Positions 13,701-28,700 of a DNA stretch of 64,000 bases are shown here, piece after piece. Positions within the stretch are counted from its first letter, which is position 1. Every line of letters starts with the position of its first letter. Source of the stretch: Petrosia ficiformis (lineage: Eukaryota > Porifera > Demospongiae > Haplosclerida > Petrosiidae). The position numbers were made by a program, and so were the translations under genes. Below the pieces are notes generated by a model. That model did not search any database and was not told the origin of the DNA. It saw nothing but the letters and a program-made list of their open reading frames with translations. The stretch covers positions 3,972,096 to 4,036,095 of the forward strand of contig OX345648.1 in the NCBI GenBank assembly GCA_947044365.1, in the 5' to 3' direction.

Positions 13701-16700
13701 GGCCAGGAATCAAGTTATCTACTCCATCACTCGGCATGATACACCGTAAGCTGTACTCGGCCCCCCAACATGTCAGGCACAAGATCTAAACAAGTGTAAT
13801 CGTCCCCAAGCTATATTACTGCTGTTCAGTATGGGACCATCACCTTAACAAAAACAAACAAGAGCTGGACAAAGTCCAAAAATTTGCTGGCAGGGTAATC
13901 ACGCATGATTGGAAATCAGACCTCCCCACACTTCAAAACCATCTCAAATGGAAAGATCTCACCACCAGGAGAAAATCCATCAATCTTAAAGTGTGCTACA
14001 AAATAATAATGAACTGTTCTCTCATCCCTTCTTCAGTCCACACCCTCACCCTTCTCCCCGTCACCCCCATGGTCACATGCTTTTCAAACCATTTGTGCAA
14101 TCAAACTCTCACCTAAACTCATTTTTATTGATGTAATTACTTACTGGAATAGGTTGCCAGTTGAAGTAGTTAATGCTCCATCAACCTCCTCATTTAAATC
14201 AAGACTCCTAGCCATTACATAATTATTTTATTAACAATTTAGTCATTCGTATGTCTGCATGTCCTTTTATTCTCTTTCATTATACCTATATATATATAGT
14301 TGTTTTTATTTTTATTTTTTCCGGGACGGACTTCCATATTAACCTTATTTGAGCTATTTCTCCAACCTGAATGTACCTCACAAGTTGCATTGAAATTTTG
14401 TAATAAAAAAATTTTGTTTTTAATTTAAAAACTACTGTAGTGTGATAATGAAACTACTGAGTATTACTGTACTGTATTTACATGTACATGTACATTGTAC
14501 ATGTACATGTATGTTTATGTGTCTCGTATGTATCATATGCAATGTTGATGTCTACATGTACATACACGTACGTACATATACATTCATGTATATAAATACA
14601 TATACAGAGTTACAGACATGTGCATGTACACTGTACACATGTACATGCATGTATGTCACTACACATACATGTATGTTATGAATGTACATGTACATGTACA
14701 TTCATGTATATAAATACATATACAGAGTTACAGACATGTACATGTACACTGTACTGTATTACATTTTATTGACATATGCTGTAAGTGGAATGGAGGGTTA
14801 CTGTAATCATATTTTCTCTATGTGTGTGTGTGTGTGTGTGTGTATTAACACAACTTCTATCAAGCAACTTGAAATTATACAAGGATCAAAATAAAAGACA
14901 GGGTTTAAAAAAAACCTTTCAGTTATCAAGTTATGACAATTATTAACATAGAAGGTGTGGCATCAGTGTTTTACCTAGAAAAAAGTCCAAGTGCACATAA
15001 AACCACACCCTTAATTAATTACATAACCACACCCTTTACCACAACCTACTTTGCTAACTTCAGTACATTGCATTACCTCCTTATCTAACAGCACAATAAA
15101 TGTAATGCATTAACATGCATAATTAAATTTAGCTTTTTTAGTAATCTAAACCTGTGGGCTGAATGTCAGTTTAATAACTAACTCCTTTCAGCTCTATAAC
15201 TCTCCTTTTATAAGACTCAACATTTTAATTTAGTTTGCTGGAAAGAAGAATTCTTAAGAAAGCCATTGATGTAAACTTTATGCTTTGCTATTAGCAGGAA
15301 GACAGCAAGGCGAAAGTTTTGAAGGGCAAAACCCACATTTTTACTCGCCTGTATATATCGCAATTTTAATAGTACAGACTTTTAACTCACTCAGACAGAA
15401 GACCTACTAGAAAGCCATAGCTACCAAAATCATTCTTCATAGTTGCAGGAAAGAAGCAATGCGAGTGTTTAAAAGTAGAGTAGTGAGTGAAAATGAATGC
15501 TTAACTGGAGCAATAATTAATTAAGTGGAGGCGTGTTATCACCACACCCACTTCCTGTTAGTATTTAAAGCATGCAGAGAATGCGTGAAACGCACTCTGA
15601 GGAAAACACTGTGTGGCATCTACATATATGTATTTATTTTGGTAACTACACTACAAGAGAGAGTCATGTATATTGAAATACTTCGATCATTCATTTCATG
15701 TTACCAGTTTTCTAAGTATTGAGTTGTGAATAGTGAATCTGCTGTTGTAAACATGTACGTATATTAGTTACTTACAGTACATAAGTGTAATACATGTATT
15801 TGATATTTCATTATAAACAAGTTATGATGATCTTTCTCTGAAAGAAAGTGAATACCCAGATGTTCATTCATTAAGGTAAACAAATACTTAAAGTATTCAT
15901 ATCATATGTACATGTATAGTGCATGTAATTGTAGTTGCAGTGTACATAAGTGTATGTAAATGTATATGTGTACATGCAGTTGTACATGTACTGTACATGT
16001 GTAGCGACATACATGTATGTAGTACATGTAAATGTGTACAGTGTACATGTACGTACATGTATATGTGTACATGCAGTTGTACATGTACTGTACATGTGTA
16101 GCGACATACATGTATGTAGTACATGTAAATGTGTACAGTGTACATGTACGTACATGTATATGTGTACATGCAGTTGTACATGTACTGTACATGTGTAGCG
16201 ACATACATGTATGTAGTACATGTAAATGTGTACAGTGTACATGTACGTACATGTATATGTGTACATGCAGTTGTACATGTACTGTACATGTGTAGTGACA
16301 TACATGTACATGTCTGTAACTCTGTATATGTATTTATATACAATGTACATGAATGTACATGTACATGTACATACATAACATACATGTATGTGTAGTGACA
16401 TACATGTATGTAGTACATGTACATGTGTACAGTGTACATGCACATGTCTGTAACTCTGTATATGTATTTATATACATGAATGTATATGTACGTACGTGTA
16501 CGTACATGTAGACATCAACACTGCATATGATACATACGAGACACATAAACATACATGTACATGTACAATGTACATGTAAATACAGTGTTTCCCCCAGGAT
16601 AGATATTAAGGGTGAAGGAGTGCATCAGTGGTACATGACGTTTGGTCAACAATGTTCAATTGGTGTTATAAAACAATGTTTTTTAGCGTAAACAGTAAAC

Positions 16701-19700
16701 TTTAAACTAAAAGGATGGGGGAGTACCATGGTACCATCCTTTGGGGAAAACCCTGTATACACACACGTAATAACCCTCATTTTTAACCTTATCCAAAAGT
16801 GGTTGGTAGAGTAGCTGGTATTTTGCTTCTAGTTTCTGAACCTCCTCATAGAACTGAGCTTCAAGTGCTGTCTGTTCAACTTGAAGATTCTTCAGAGCTC
16901 TCACGCGATGTTTGATTGGAAGTGGAAGACTAAATTAAGAAATTAATAACAAACATTATCAGAAATACATAACAACAATATTGTATATATAGTATAGCAC
17001 ATGTATGGTATAAGATAACAGTTAGTCAGGAAGACGGTCTAGCTATCACAAAAAGTAAAAGTGAAAGTACATGTAATGTACATGTATACTGTACACGTAT
17101 TGTACATGTATCCTGTACATGTATACTGTACATGTACATGTATACTGTATATACAAGTTGCACGAGGAGTAGATAAGGGTACAGAAAAATGCCAATATAA
17201 GCAAATGTCGTCTCAAGTTTACCTCAATATCAACTAGTGCTAACCACATGTACATGTACACTCTATAATTATTAGAGACAGAGAAATCCCAATATTATTG
17301 TCATAATGATCATAATAATCCTATAGGTTAGTTACTTATTATTGTATAGTTGGTTTTTAAAAATTCTCAGTGATCATTAGCAATGTATTTCACGCATTAA
17401 ATTCTCGCGCCATGATTCAAGATGCTATCATGGTCGATTGAAGAACACGTAAATAAATTTCTGCAGAATATTATTTACATGTTCTTCAATCAACCACAAA
17501 ATTAAGCGAAAATAAATTCTCCGCAATAAATACCTGCTATACAATATAACAGCCGGTAAAATAAAATTATATGAAGATGTTGCAGTGATCAGATTGAGAC
17601 AGAAGAATTAATGTATATTTATTTATTAGTTACTAAAAAATTAGCACCAAGATGATAGGTCATGATAGGATTAGAATTTCGAGAGAAAAATAAAATGCTC
17701 ACAGTTTCTACAAACAACATTTTTGATCAAAACCTTTGTAAATCTAATAAGGAAATCCCTATGTAACTCAGACATGTGCTACTGGTCAAAGAGAGAACTG
17801 TGCAGTGTCAAATAAGAAGCTCTTTGAGCCAATGGTGCGCCATATGAGCTTATGAAAAATACTGATATGAATACATATATATATACATGTATATATATTT
17901 ATTTATTTGTACAGTAATTATGTAAAAATTCAAAGAGCAATTAATTATAATGATAATTATGTTGTTTATCGATCAGGATAATGATTTATTAAACAAACAT
18001 TTTATGTTGATCTCTTTAAATAGCTGCTACATTGTAAATGATATATTCTAAATACACAGTATACATGTACATGTATACTGTACATTCTGAACAAAGTATA
18101 TACTTATAATGAGTAGTTACAATACAGTAGTTTTATATACATGTATACAGTATCTATACATGTGTATGTACATGTACATGTATATACACAGGTGCAGTGT
18201 TCAATATAATTCATGTATACTTCATATATAATGAAAAACGATCCACACGGTGTAACAAAAAGCCTGATTAAGTAATAAACAATATTTATATACATATACA
18301 TTTGTGTCTATATAAATTATTATATATATACCGTATATATACAGTAACAGTAATCACCTTAGTTCTACTGTCAGTATAGTATAATAATTACTGTCTCACT
18401 ACTGTGGTGTTGAATTGAAATGCATAGCAATTACTGCCAAAACTACTGTTGAACTACTGTAGTGTGATAATGAAACTACCGCGTAATTACTGTACTGTAT
18501 GGTGACTTTTTATTGGCATATACTGTATATAATTATTATTATAAATATCATATAATTATAAATAATTATATTTATAATCCTGTGATCAAAATGGACACTT
18601 TCCCACATGATATCCAGAAAGATGTATTACTAATCTTCTCAGATACCAGGTAAATGTTTGATCAAAATTATGTGTCCATTTTCAAAAATTAGGTCACATG
18701 ATATGTACATTATACAGTAATTTAAAACCTTACATGTAATTACATATTAATCATGCTATTCGTTAGACTAACATTTTGTGTTGACCTTTTAATTGGGCTT
18801 TCATCATATATGAAGTACACATGAATTATGTTGAACACATGTACCATGTGTATATACATGTACATACACATGTACATGTACATACACATGTACATGTGTA
18901 TGTACATGTATATATACATATACATGTACATGTACATGTTTTTATGCTCAGTACTGTTGTATTCAAAATCATTTTTGTGTTCTCTCTCTTTTCATATAAT
19001 GGTTTCCTCACTATTGGTATTTCTTCTTCTAGTCTCTGGTATTATTCATTTCAGTTGTGGATCATTGTTTAGTACAACTGATAATAATGGAATACAACAG
19101 ACTTCACAATATCTTCTGAAATGTTGTGATACACTCAATTTGGGAAAGAGTTTTATATTTCAACAGGACAATGGAGTCATTAGTTTTATCCTGTGTCCAT
19201 CTACTCTACCAGAAAAATGTCTCAACATCAGATCATGTAGTGATATACTACTGAACTATCCTAATGCTACATCAGGTTATTATAACCTCACTATAACTAA
19301 TGGTAGTATTATTAGTATATATTGTGACATGGAGGGTAATAACTGTGGAGAAGAAGGAGGATGGACAAGAATTGGATTTGTTAATATGAGTGAACCTGGT
19401 GCTACCTGTCCTACTGGTTTGACTGAGGGACAATATGATAATATTACATTATGTGGACTGAATCACACAGTACTCGATGGTACATATGATCCTGTTTGTA
19501 ACTCAACATTCTTCTCTACTTATGGACTCAACTACAGTAAGGTGTGTGGACAAGTAAGAGGATACCAGTATGGATTTGCTGAAGGTTTGTTTAGACATTA
19601 TAATTATAATTACAATCTCTCTGATCCATATCTTACTGGTGTGTCTATAACATATGATGATAATCCTATTAAACATATCTGGTCTTATGTTTGTGGATTA

Positions 19701-22700
19701 AGTGAACGTGATTACTATGATTTTCTGGATTGTCCTTGTAATATAAGAAACCGTCACAGTCCACCTTCATTCATTAATAATGATTACTATTGTGAATCAG
19801 GGTACGATCATCCATATTACTTTTATGGCAATTTTTTCTCTTCTAATGATCCATTATGGGATGGACAACAGTGTAATGGCGATGAAGGTTCTTGTTGTAC
19901 TACTCCTAATATGCCATGGTTTATCAAGACACTGAACGAGACAGTTAGTGATGATATTCAGTTGAGGGTGTGTGGAGGTGATAGGGATTGGTACCATGGG
20001 GAGAGGTTCAGTACTCCACTTGATTTAATTGAATTATATATAAAATAATTTGTTGTTTTTATATTTTTACTTTCATGTACATGTAATAATTCAGTAGACT
20101 GCAAGAATATGTTTTGTTTAAAGTTAAAGTATTAAAGTATTATTATTAACTATTAGCGGATAGAAATATTTTGTTCTAATGAATAATTATGTATTTGACA
20201 TAAACAAACTTCGTCAGTTATTATAAGTTAAAAAACATGAAATTTGTACATAATCTTGAATAAACATTCTTATAAACAACTGATGCTGCTCTGTTATTAT
20301 ATCAGTTGTATATTGATATTCATAAGCTGAAACTTTCTATTCTGTTAAGGTTTGGTACAAACTACAGATAACATTTTTGATAGGAATATAAGAAAAGAGT
20401 GAGTTATTGTACTGAAATATGTAGAGTTTCCCACAGGAATTCATGACAGTAAGGATTTTAAACCGTTGTAAGTAACTACATGTACATGTAAGTAAAACTT
20501 ATTATGTAACTACAGCAATAATTACTTTATAATTATTAACCATATTATAACTATTTATACAACTACTGTACAACATCAGTCATAATCATTAACCACCCTG
20601 TTTGAATTTGACTGCTGGAGAAACACTACACTAAATCAATACAAACTGTTAACAGGTTAGTATACAAGTGTTTGCTTATCTCTCTACTTTAAATATGGTC
20701 TGGCGACAGTGTAAATGTTTGGATAGTATAGGACTGACTATACACGATAGACATTAATACAATGAAATTAACTCAAAGTATTCACGAAGGAAAGAAACAT
20801 CTAATTAGATTGAGATCAAGTAGCTCACTACTACACTGAGAAGACATCTCTTGAGGATTACCAGTAGTTTTATTACCAATCCTATCTGTTCAAAGTCCTT
20901 TTAGTGAGAATTCTTCATGTTTGAAAGCAAAGATCAGTTGCATAATACAACTACACTTGAACAAATCTTGCAGGTATCTTCCTTTCTATCTTTCTTTATG
21001 AAGAGTCTTTGCTGGAACTCAAAACAAGCTTCAAACCACACTGAATCTAACTAGAAATTGTAGTCATCTTTCTCAATTAATGCCATGTGTCTCTAAAGTG
21101 TGCACGTGTAATCGCCACGTGTCACTATCGCGATATCAGTAATAATCAGTAATACTATTGCAACAGTGAATACTATCGACATTATCACACTACAGTAGTT
21201 CAACAGTGGTAATTGGTGTACTGAACATCACAGTAGTGAAACAGTAATTACTAGGGCTGGGAATCGGCTGAGATTCTGAAATGAATTATCACTAACTTCA
21301 AATTGATTGATAATCAATTAAAATCAGCGGAAATAATTAGGCCAATTAAGTCAATTAATACAGGGAACTCCTCCCATTTGATGATCAAAAGGCTTCCTGT
21401 CACTTCCATATTGTACATTACTTGCCGTTAACACTGATATGAATACATACATGTATATATATATATATGTAAATATTTATTTGTACAGTAATTACGTGAA
21501 GTTCAAAGAGCAATTAATAATAATGATAATTATTGTTGTTTGTTGATCGGGATAATGATTTATTAAACAAACATTTACGTTGATCTCTTTAAATAGCTGC
21601 ATGATGATATATTCTAAATACACAGTATACATGTACAGTACATGTCAATAAATAGTCACCATACAGTAACAGTAGTTCTACTGTCAGTATAGTATAGTAA
21701 TTACTGTCTCACTACTGTGGTGTTGAATTGACATGTACAGTAATTACTTTTAACACTACTGTTGAACTACTGCGGTGTAGAAATGAAACTACTGAGCAAT
21801 TACTGTACTGTATAGTGACTTGTAATTATACTGTACATTCTGAACAAAGTATATACTTGTAATGAGTAGTTACAATACAGTATACAGTATCTATACATGT
21901 GTATGTGTATGTACATGTATGTACATGGGTGCAGTGTTCAATATAATTCATGTATACTTCATATGTAATGAAAAAAGATCCACACAAAATGTGAGTGTAA
22001 CATATAGCCTGATTAAGTGATAATCAATGTTATATATACATGTGTATATATTCGTGTCTATATAAATTATATATATATATATACATGTAATTATATATTT
22101 ATGTATACCGTATATACACAGTACATGTCAATAAAATGTCACAATACAGTAACAGTAATCACCTAAGTTCTACTGTCAGTAGTAATTACTGTCTCACTAC
22201 TGTGGTGTTGAATTGAAATGTACAGTAATTACTGTTAAAACTACTGTTGAACTACATGTACATGTATTGTAGTTGGATAATGAAACTACATAGTAATTAC
22301 TGTAGTGTATGGTGACATTTTTTATGGCATATACTGTAATACTTTATTATAAATATCACATAATTATAAATAGTTTATATATATATATATATTTATAATT
22401 ATATAATCAAAATGGACACTTTCTCACAAAATAAGTTAATTATCAAAGGTTTATTAGACTCAATCGCTTGCTATTCACAATTTAGTGCATGAAATCAATG
22501 AAATGATATCCAGAAACATGTATTATTAATTTTCTCAGATACCAAGTAAATGTTTGAACAAAATTATTTTTGTCCCTTTTAAAAAATTAGATCACATGAT
22601 ATATACACAAAAATTAGGTCACCTGACATATACACAAAAATTAGATCACATGATATATACACAAAAATTAGGTCACATGATATATACACAAAAATTAGAT

Positions 22701-25700
22701 ATATACACAAAAATTAGGTCACCTGATATATACATTAATTTAAAAGCTTACATGTACATGTAATTACATGTTGTTTATTAATTAGGTTATTAATTTTGTT
22801 AGACTAACATTTTGTGTTGATCTATTTAATGGGTTTTTCATTATACATGTATATGAAGTACACATGAATTATATTGAACATGTAATTACATGTTGTTTAT
22901 TAATTAGGCTATTAATTTTGTTAGACTAACATTTTGTGTTGATCATGTGTATGATGTTTTAATGCTCAGTACTGTTGTATTCAAAATCATTTTGGTGTCC
23001 TCTCTCTTCATATAATGGTTTCCTCACTATTGGTATTTGTACTTCTAGTCTTTGGTATAATTCATTTCAGTTGTGGATCATTGTTTAGTACAACTGATAA
23101 TAATGGAATACAAAAGACTTCACAATATCTTGTGAAATGTTGTGATACACTCAATTTGAAAAAGAGTTTTATATTTCAAAAGGACAATGGAGTCACTAGT
23201 TTTATCCTGTGTCCATCTACCCTACCAGACAACTGTCCTGAATATAATCAACAAAATCTCACTGATAGTGTATCATGTAGTGATATATTACTCAACTATC
23301 CTGATGCTACATGTACATCAGGTTATTATAACCTCACTATAACTAATGGTAGTATTATTAGTATATATTGTGACATGGAGGGTAATAACTGTGGAGAAGA
23401 AGGAGGATGGACAAGAATTGCATTTGTTAATATGAATGAACCTGGTACTACCTGTCCTACTGGTTTGACTGAGGGACAATATGATAATATTACATTATGT
23501 GGACTGAATCACACAGCACTCGATGGTACATATGATCCTGTTTGTAGCTCAACATTCTTCTCTACTTATGGACTCAACTACAGTAAGGTGTGTGGACAAG
23601 TAAGAGGATACCAGTATGGATATGCTGAAGGTTTTGTTAGACATTATTATTATTATAATTACAATCTCTCTGATCCATATCTTACTGGTGTGTCTATAAC
23701 ATATGATGATAATCCTATTAAACATATCTGGTCTTATGTTTGTGGATTAAGTGAATATGATTACCATGATTTTCTGGATTGTCCTTGTAATACAGGAAAC
23801 TCTTATAGCCCACCTTCATTCATTAATAATGATTACTATTGTGAATCAGGGTACAATGATCTATTTTACTTTTTTGGTAATTTGTTCTCTTCTAATGATA
23901 CATTATGGGATGGACAACAGCGTAATGGTGATGAGAGTTCTTGTAGTACTACTCCTAATATGCCATGGTTTATCAAGACACTGAATGAGACAGTTAGTGA
24001 TGATATTCAGTTGAGGGTGTGTGGAGGTGATAATGATGTGTATCATTGGGAGAGGTTCAGTACTCCACTTGATTTAATTGAACTATATATAAAATAATTT
24101 GTTGTTTTCTATTTTTACTTTCATGTACATGTAATAATTCAGTAGACTGCAAGAAGTTTAAAGTTAAATTATTAAAGTATTATTATTAACTATTAGCGGA
24201 TAGAAATATTTTGTTCTAATTATGTTATGTATTTGATATAAACTAACTTCATCAGTTATTACAAGTGCTGGGACTCGATAATCAAAATATCGATAATCAT
24301 TATCGATATAGTACATTTAGTGATAATCGATATCGTGACCAAATATCGATTTGTACTTATGCACATGTGCATTAACCATTTGTGTTTTAAAAAACATCCT
24401 AGTAACTTAACTTACAACTGGTTTTATATTTGATACATGATACCTAAATTATCTATTTTCATGCCATTTGGTGGGAGGTTTTTCCTGTCAAGTAAATAAT
24501 TACTTCCTCTGATATTATCGATAATCAATCGATATTGGCATCTCTACCGATTCCCAGGACTAGTTATTACAAGTTGAAAAACATGAAATTTGTACATAAT
24601 CTTGAATACAAATTATTATAAACAACTATTGCTGCTCTGTTACATATTATATCAGTTGTATATGAATATTCATAAGCTGAAACTTTCTAAGGTTTGGTAC
24701 AAACTACAAATAACATTTTTGATAGGAATATAAGAAAAGAGTGAGTTGTTGTACTGAAATATGTAGTGTTTCCCTCAGGAATTCATGACAGTAAGGATTT
24801 TAAACCGTTGTAAGTAACTACATGTACATGTAAGTAAAACTTATTAATATGTAACTACAGCAATAATTACTTTATAATTATTAACAACATTATAACTATT
24901 TATACAACTACTGTACAACATCAGTCATAATCATTAACCACCCTGTTTGAACTTGACTGCTAGAGAAACACTACACTAAATCAATACAAACTGTTAACAG
25001 GTTAGTATACAAGTGTTTGCTTATCTCTCTACTTTAAATATGGTCTGGCGATAGTGTAAATGTTTGGATAGTATAGGACTGACTATACACGATAGACATT
25101 AATACAATGAAATTACTCAAAGTATTCACGAAGGAAAGAAACATCTAATTAGATTGAGTACCAAGTAGCTCACTACTACACTGAGAAGACATCTCTTGAG
25201 GATTACCAGTAGTTTTATTACCAATCTTATCTGTTCAAAGTCCTTTTAGTGAGAATTCTTCATGTTTGAAAGCAAAGATCAGTTGTATAATACAACTACA
25301 CTTGAACAAATCTTGCAGGTATCTTCCTTTCTATCTTTCTTTATGAAGAGTCTTTGCTGGAACTCAAAACAAGCTTCAAACCACACTGAATCTAACTAGA
25401 AATTGTAGTCATCTTTCTCAATTAATGCCATGTGTCTCTAAAGTGTGCATGTGTAATCGCCACGTGTCACTATCGTGATATCAGTAATAATCAGTAATAC
25501 TATTGCAACAGTGAATACTATCGACATTATCACACTACAGTAGTTCAACAGTGGTAATTGGTGTACTGAACACCACAGTAATGAGACAGTAATTACTAGG
25601 GCTGGGAATTGGCTGAGATTCTGAAATCAATTATCACTAACTTCAAATTGATTGATAATCAATTAAAATCAGCGGAAATAATTAGGCCAATTAAGTCAAT

Positions 25701-28700
25701 TAATACAGGGAACTCCTCCCATTTGATGATCAAAAGGCTTCCTGTCACTTCCATATTGTACATTACTTGCCGTTAACACTGATATGAATACATACATGTA
25801 TATATATATATATATGTAAATATTTATTTGTACAGTAATTACGTGAAGTTCAAAGAGCAATTAATAATAATGATAATTATTGTTGTTTGTTGATCGGGAT
25901 AATGATTTATTAAACAAACATTTACGTTGATCTCTTTAAATAGCTGCATGATGATATATTCTAAATACACAGTATACATACATGTCAATAAATAGTCACC
26001 ATACAGTAACAGTAGTTCTACTGTCAGTATAGTATAGTAATGACTGTCTCACTACTGTGGTGTTGAATTGACATGTACAGTAATTACTTTTAACACTACT
26101 GTTTAACACTACTGTTGAACTACTGCGGTGTAGAAATGAAACTACTGAGCAATTACTGTACTGTATAGTGACTTGTAATTATACTGTACATTCTGAACAA
26201 AGTATATACTTGTAATGAGTAGTTACAATACAGTATACAGTATCTATACATGTGTATGTGTATGTACATGTATGTACATGGGTGCAGTGTTCAATATAAT
26301 TCATGTATACTTCATATGTAATGAAAAAAGATCCACACAAAATGTGAGTGTAACATATAGCCTGATTAAGTGATAATCAATGTTATATATACATGTGTAT
26401 ATATTCGTGTCTATATAAATTATATATATATATATACATGTACATGTAATTATATATTTATGTATACCGTATATACACAGTACATGTCAATAAAATGTCA
26501 CAATACAGTAACAGTAATCACCTAAGTTCTACTGTCAGTAGTAATTACTGTCTCACTACTGTGGTGTTGAATTGAAATGTACAGTAATTACTGTTAAAAC
26601 TACTGTTGAACTACATGTACATGTATTGTAGTTGGATAATGAAACTACATAGTAATTACTGTAGTGTATGGTGACATTTTTTATGGCATATACTGTAATA
26701 CTTTATTATAAATATCACATAATTATAAATAGTTTATATATATATATATATTTATAATTATATAATCAAAATGGACACTTTCTCACAAAATAAGTTAATT
26801 ATCAAAGGTTTATTAGACTCAATCGCTTGCTATTCACAATTTAGTGCATGAAATCAATGAAATGATATCCAGAAACATGTATTATTAATTTTCTCAGATA
26901 CCAAGTAAATGTTTGAACAAAATTATTTTTGTCCCTTTTAAAAAATTAGATCACATGATATATACACAAAAATTAGGTCACCTGACATATACACAAAAAT
27001 TAGATCACATGATATATACACAAAAATTAGGTCACATGATATATACACAAAAATTAGATATATACACAAAAATTAGGTCACCTGATATATACATTAATTT
27101 AAAAGCTTACATGTACATGTAATTACATGTTGTTTATTAATTAGGTTATTAATTTTGTTAGACTAACATTTTGTGTTGATCTATTTAATGGGTTTTTCAT
27201 TATACATGTATATGAAGTACACATGAATTATATTGAACATGTAATTACATGTTGTTTATTAATTAGGCTATTAATTTTGTTAGACTAACATTTTGTGTTG
27301 ATCATGTGTATGATGTTTTAATGCTCAGTACTGTTGTATTCAAAATCATTTTGGTGTCCTCTCTCTTCATATAATGGTTTCCTCACTATTGGTATTTGTA
27401 CTTCTAGTCTTTGGTATAATTCATTTCAGTTGTGGATCATTGTTTAGTACAACTGATAATAATGGAATACAACAGACTTCACAATATTTTGTGAAATGTT
27501 GTGATACACTCAATTTGGAAAAGAGTTTTATATTTCAAAAGGACAATGGAGTCACTAGTTTTATCCTGTGTCCATCTACTCTACCAGAAAAATGTCTCAG
27601 ATCATGTAGTGATATACTACTCAACTATCCTGATGCTACCTCGGGTTATTATAACCTCACTATAACTAATGGTAGTATTATTAGTATATATTGTGACATG
27701 GAGGGTAATAACTGTGGAGAAGAAGGAGGATGGACAAGAATTGGATTTGTTAATATGAGTGAACCTGGTACTACCTGTCCTACTGGTTTGACTGAGGGAC
27801 AATATGATAATATTACATTATGTGGACTGCATCACACAGCACTCGATGGTACATATGATCCTGTTTGTAACTCAACATTCTTCTCTACTTATGGACTCAA
27901 CTACAGTAAGGTGTGTGGACAAGTAAGAGGATATCAGTATGGACATGCTGAGGGTTTTGATAGACATTATGCTTATAATTACAATCTCTCTGATCCATAT
28001 CTTACTGGTGTGTCTATAACATAATTATGATGATAATCCTATTAAACATACATGTATCTGGTATAAGGTTAGTGGATTACGTGAATATGATTACTATGAT
28101 AAACTGGATTGTCCTTGTAATACAGGGAACTTTTTAAGTTCACCTTTATTCATTAATAATGATTACTATTGTGAATCAGGGTACAATGATCCATATTCAC
28201 TATTTTGGTAATTTGTTCTCTTCTAATGATACATTATGGAATGGACAACAGTGTACATACATGTCCCTCAGTCAAACCAGTAGGACAGGTAGTTATACAT
28301 ACATGTACATGTATATACACATGTACATGTATATACACATGTACATGTGTATATATGTAGGTTATACCATGCCTACCAGGGGTGTATACGTGATATACCC
28401 GAGGTAATACTTAATAAACCCGAGGGCGTAGCTCGAGGGTTTATTAACTATTACCGAGGGTATATCCGTATACTCCCGGGTAGGCATGGCATAGCTTGTT
28501 TATACTATAGAAGCCATACTCTATAATCAATTAGGCCTACGCATGTGTACTAGAAAGGTGAAGGTCACTATGGCGAAGAGGCTAGCTAGGGGAAGCGACA
28601 ATAAAGAGAACGACCCTGATTTGGATGATTTTAAATCTTCAAAGAAGTCTAAGACAGTAAAATGCTTTGGTTCCCCGACAAGAGAGTCTAGAATGGCGGA

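Larger units (their letters stand above)
12093..14429 (+). mobile_element. Decayed CR1/L2-like non-LTR retrotransposon
   Basis: Inserted into a MITE and flanked by the 7-bp direct repeat AACTACT (12086-12092 and 14430-14436). Remnants in order: an N-terminal ORF with a 2A-like motif and PHD-like finger, an APE endonuclease with several frameshifts, a fragment of the linker before reverse transcriptase (13546-13749), then directly the C-terminal post-RT region (about 13750-14220: KLYYCCSVWDHHLNKN, then FSNHLCN). The RT catalytic core is absent, so there is an internal deletion near 13755. The 3' end is AT-rich with ATAAAAAAATTTTG. Confidence 0.85.
11985..14790. mobile_element. CAGTAATTACTG-family MITE split by the retrotransposon
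   Basis: The left part (11985-12092) and the right part (from 14437, GTAGTGTGATAATGAAACTA) are halves of one copy. The right part is itself interrupted by TACATGTA-rich satellite (about 14478-14745) before the end ATTTTATTGACATATGCTG. Confidence 0.75.
18999..27373 (+). repeat. Tandem duplication, about 4.4-kb units
   Basis: 18999-23014 and 23015-27373 each hold a fibrinogen-like gene plus about 3 kb of spacer with the same order of MITEs and the same ATATATACACAAAAATTAG minisatellite (22590-22730 and 26950-27090). In the second unit the spacer is about 300 bp longer because of the hAT-like insertion. Spacer identity is very high, so the event is recent. A third unit begins at 27374 and is truncated. 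Confidence 0.9.

Noticed and set aside
15871..16445. Overlapping Cys/Tyr/His/Thr ORFs on both strands (up to 190 aa)
   Set aside because: Translation of the 97-bp TACATGTA minisatellite; the codon content is only CAT, GTA, TGT, ACA and similar.
18828..18998. Upstream extension of fibrinogen-like copy 1 (57 extra residues)
   Set aside because: It is satellite translation, is not shared by paralogues, and would bury the signal peptide.
27617..27802. Antisense ORF sharing a start with an ORF at 28261
   Set aside because: Shadow of the sense gene; the match arises from the inverted 32-nt fragment.
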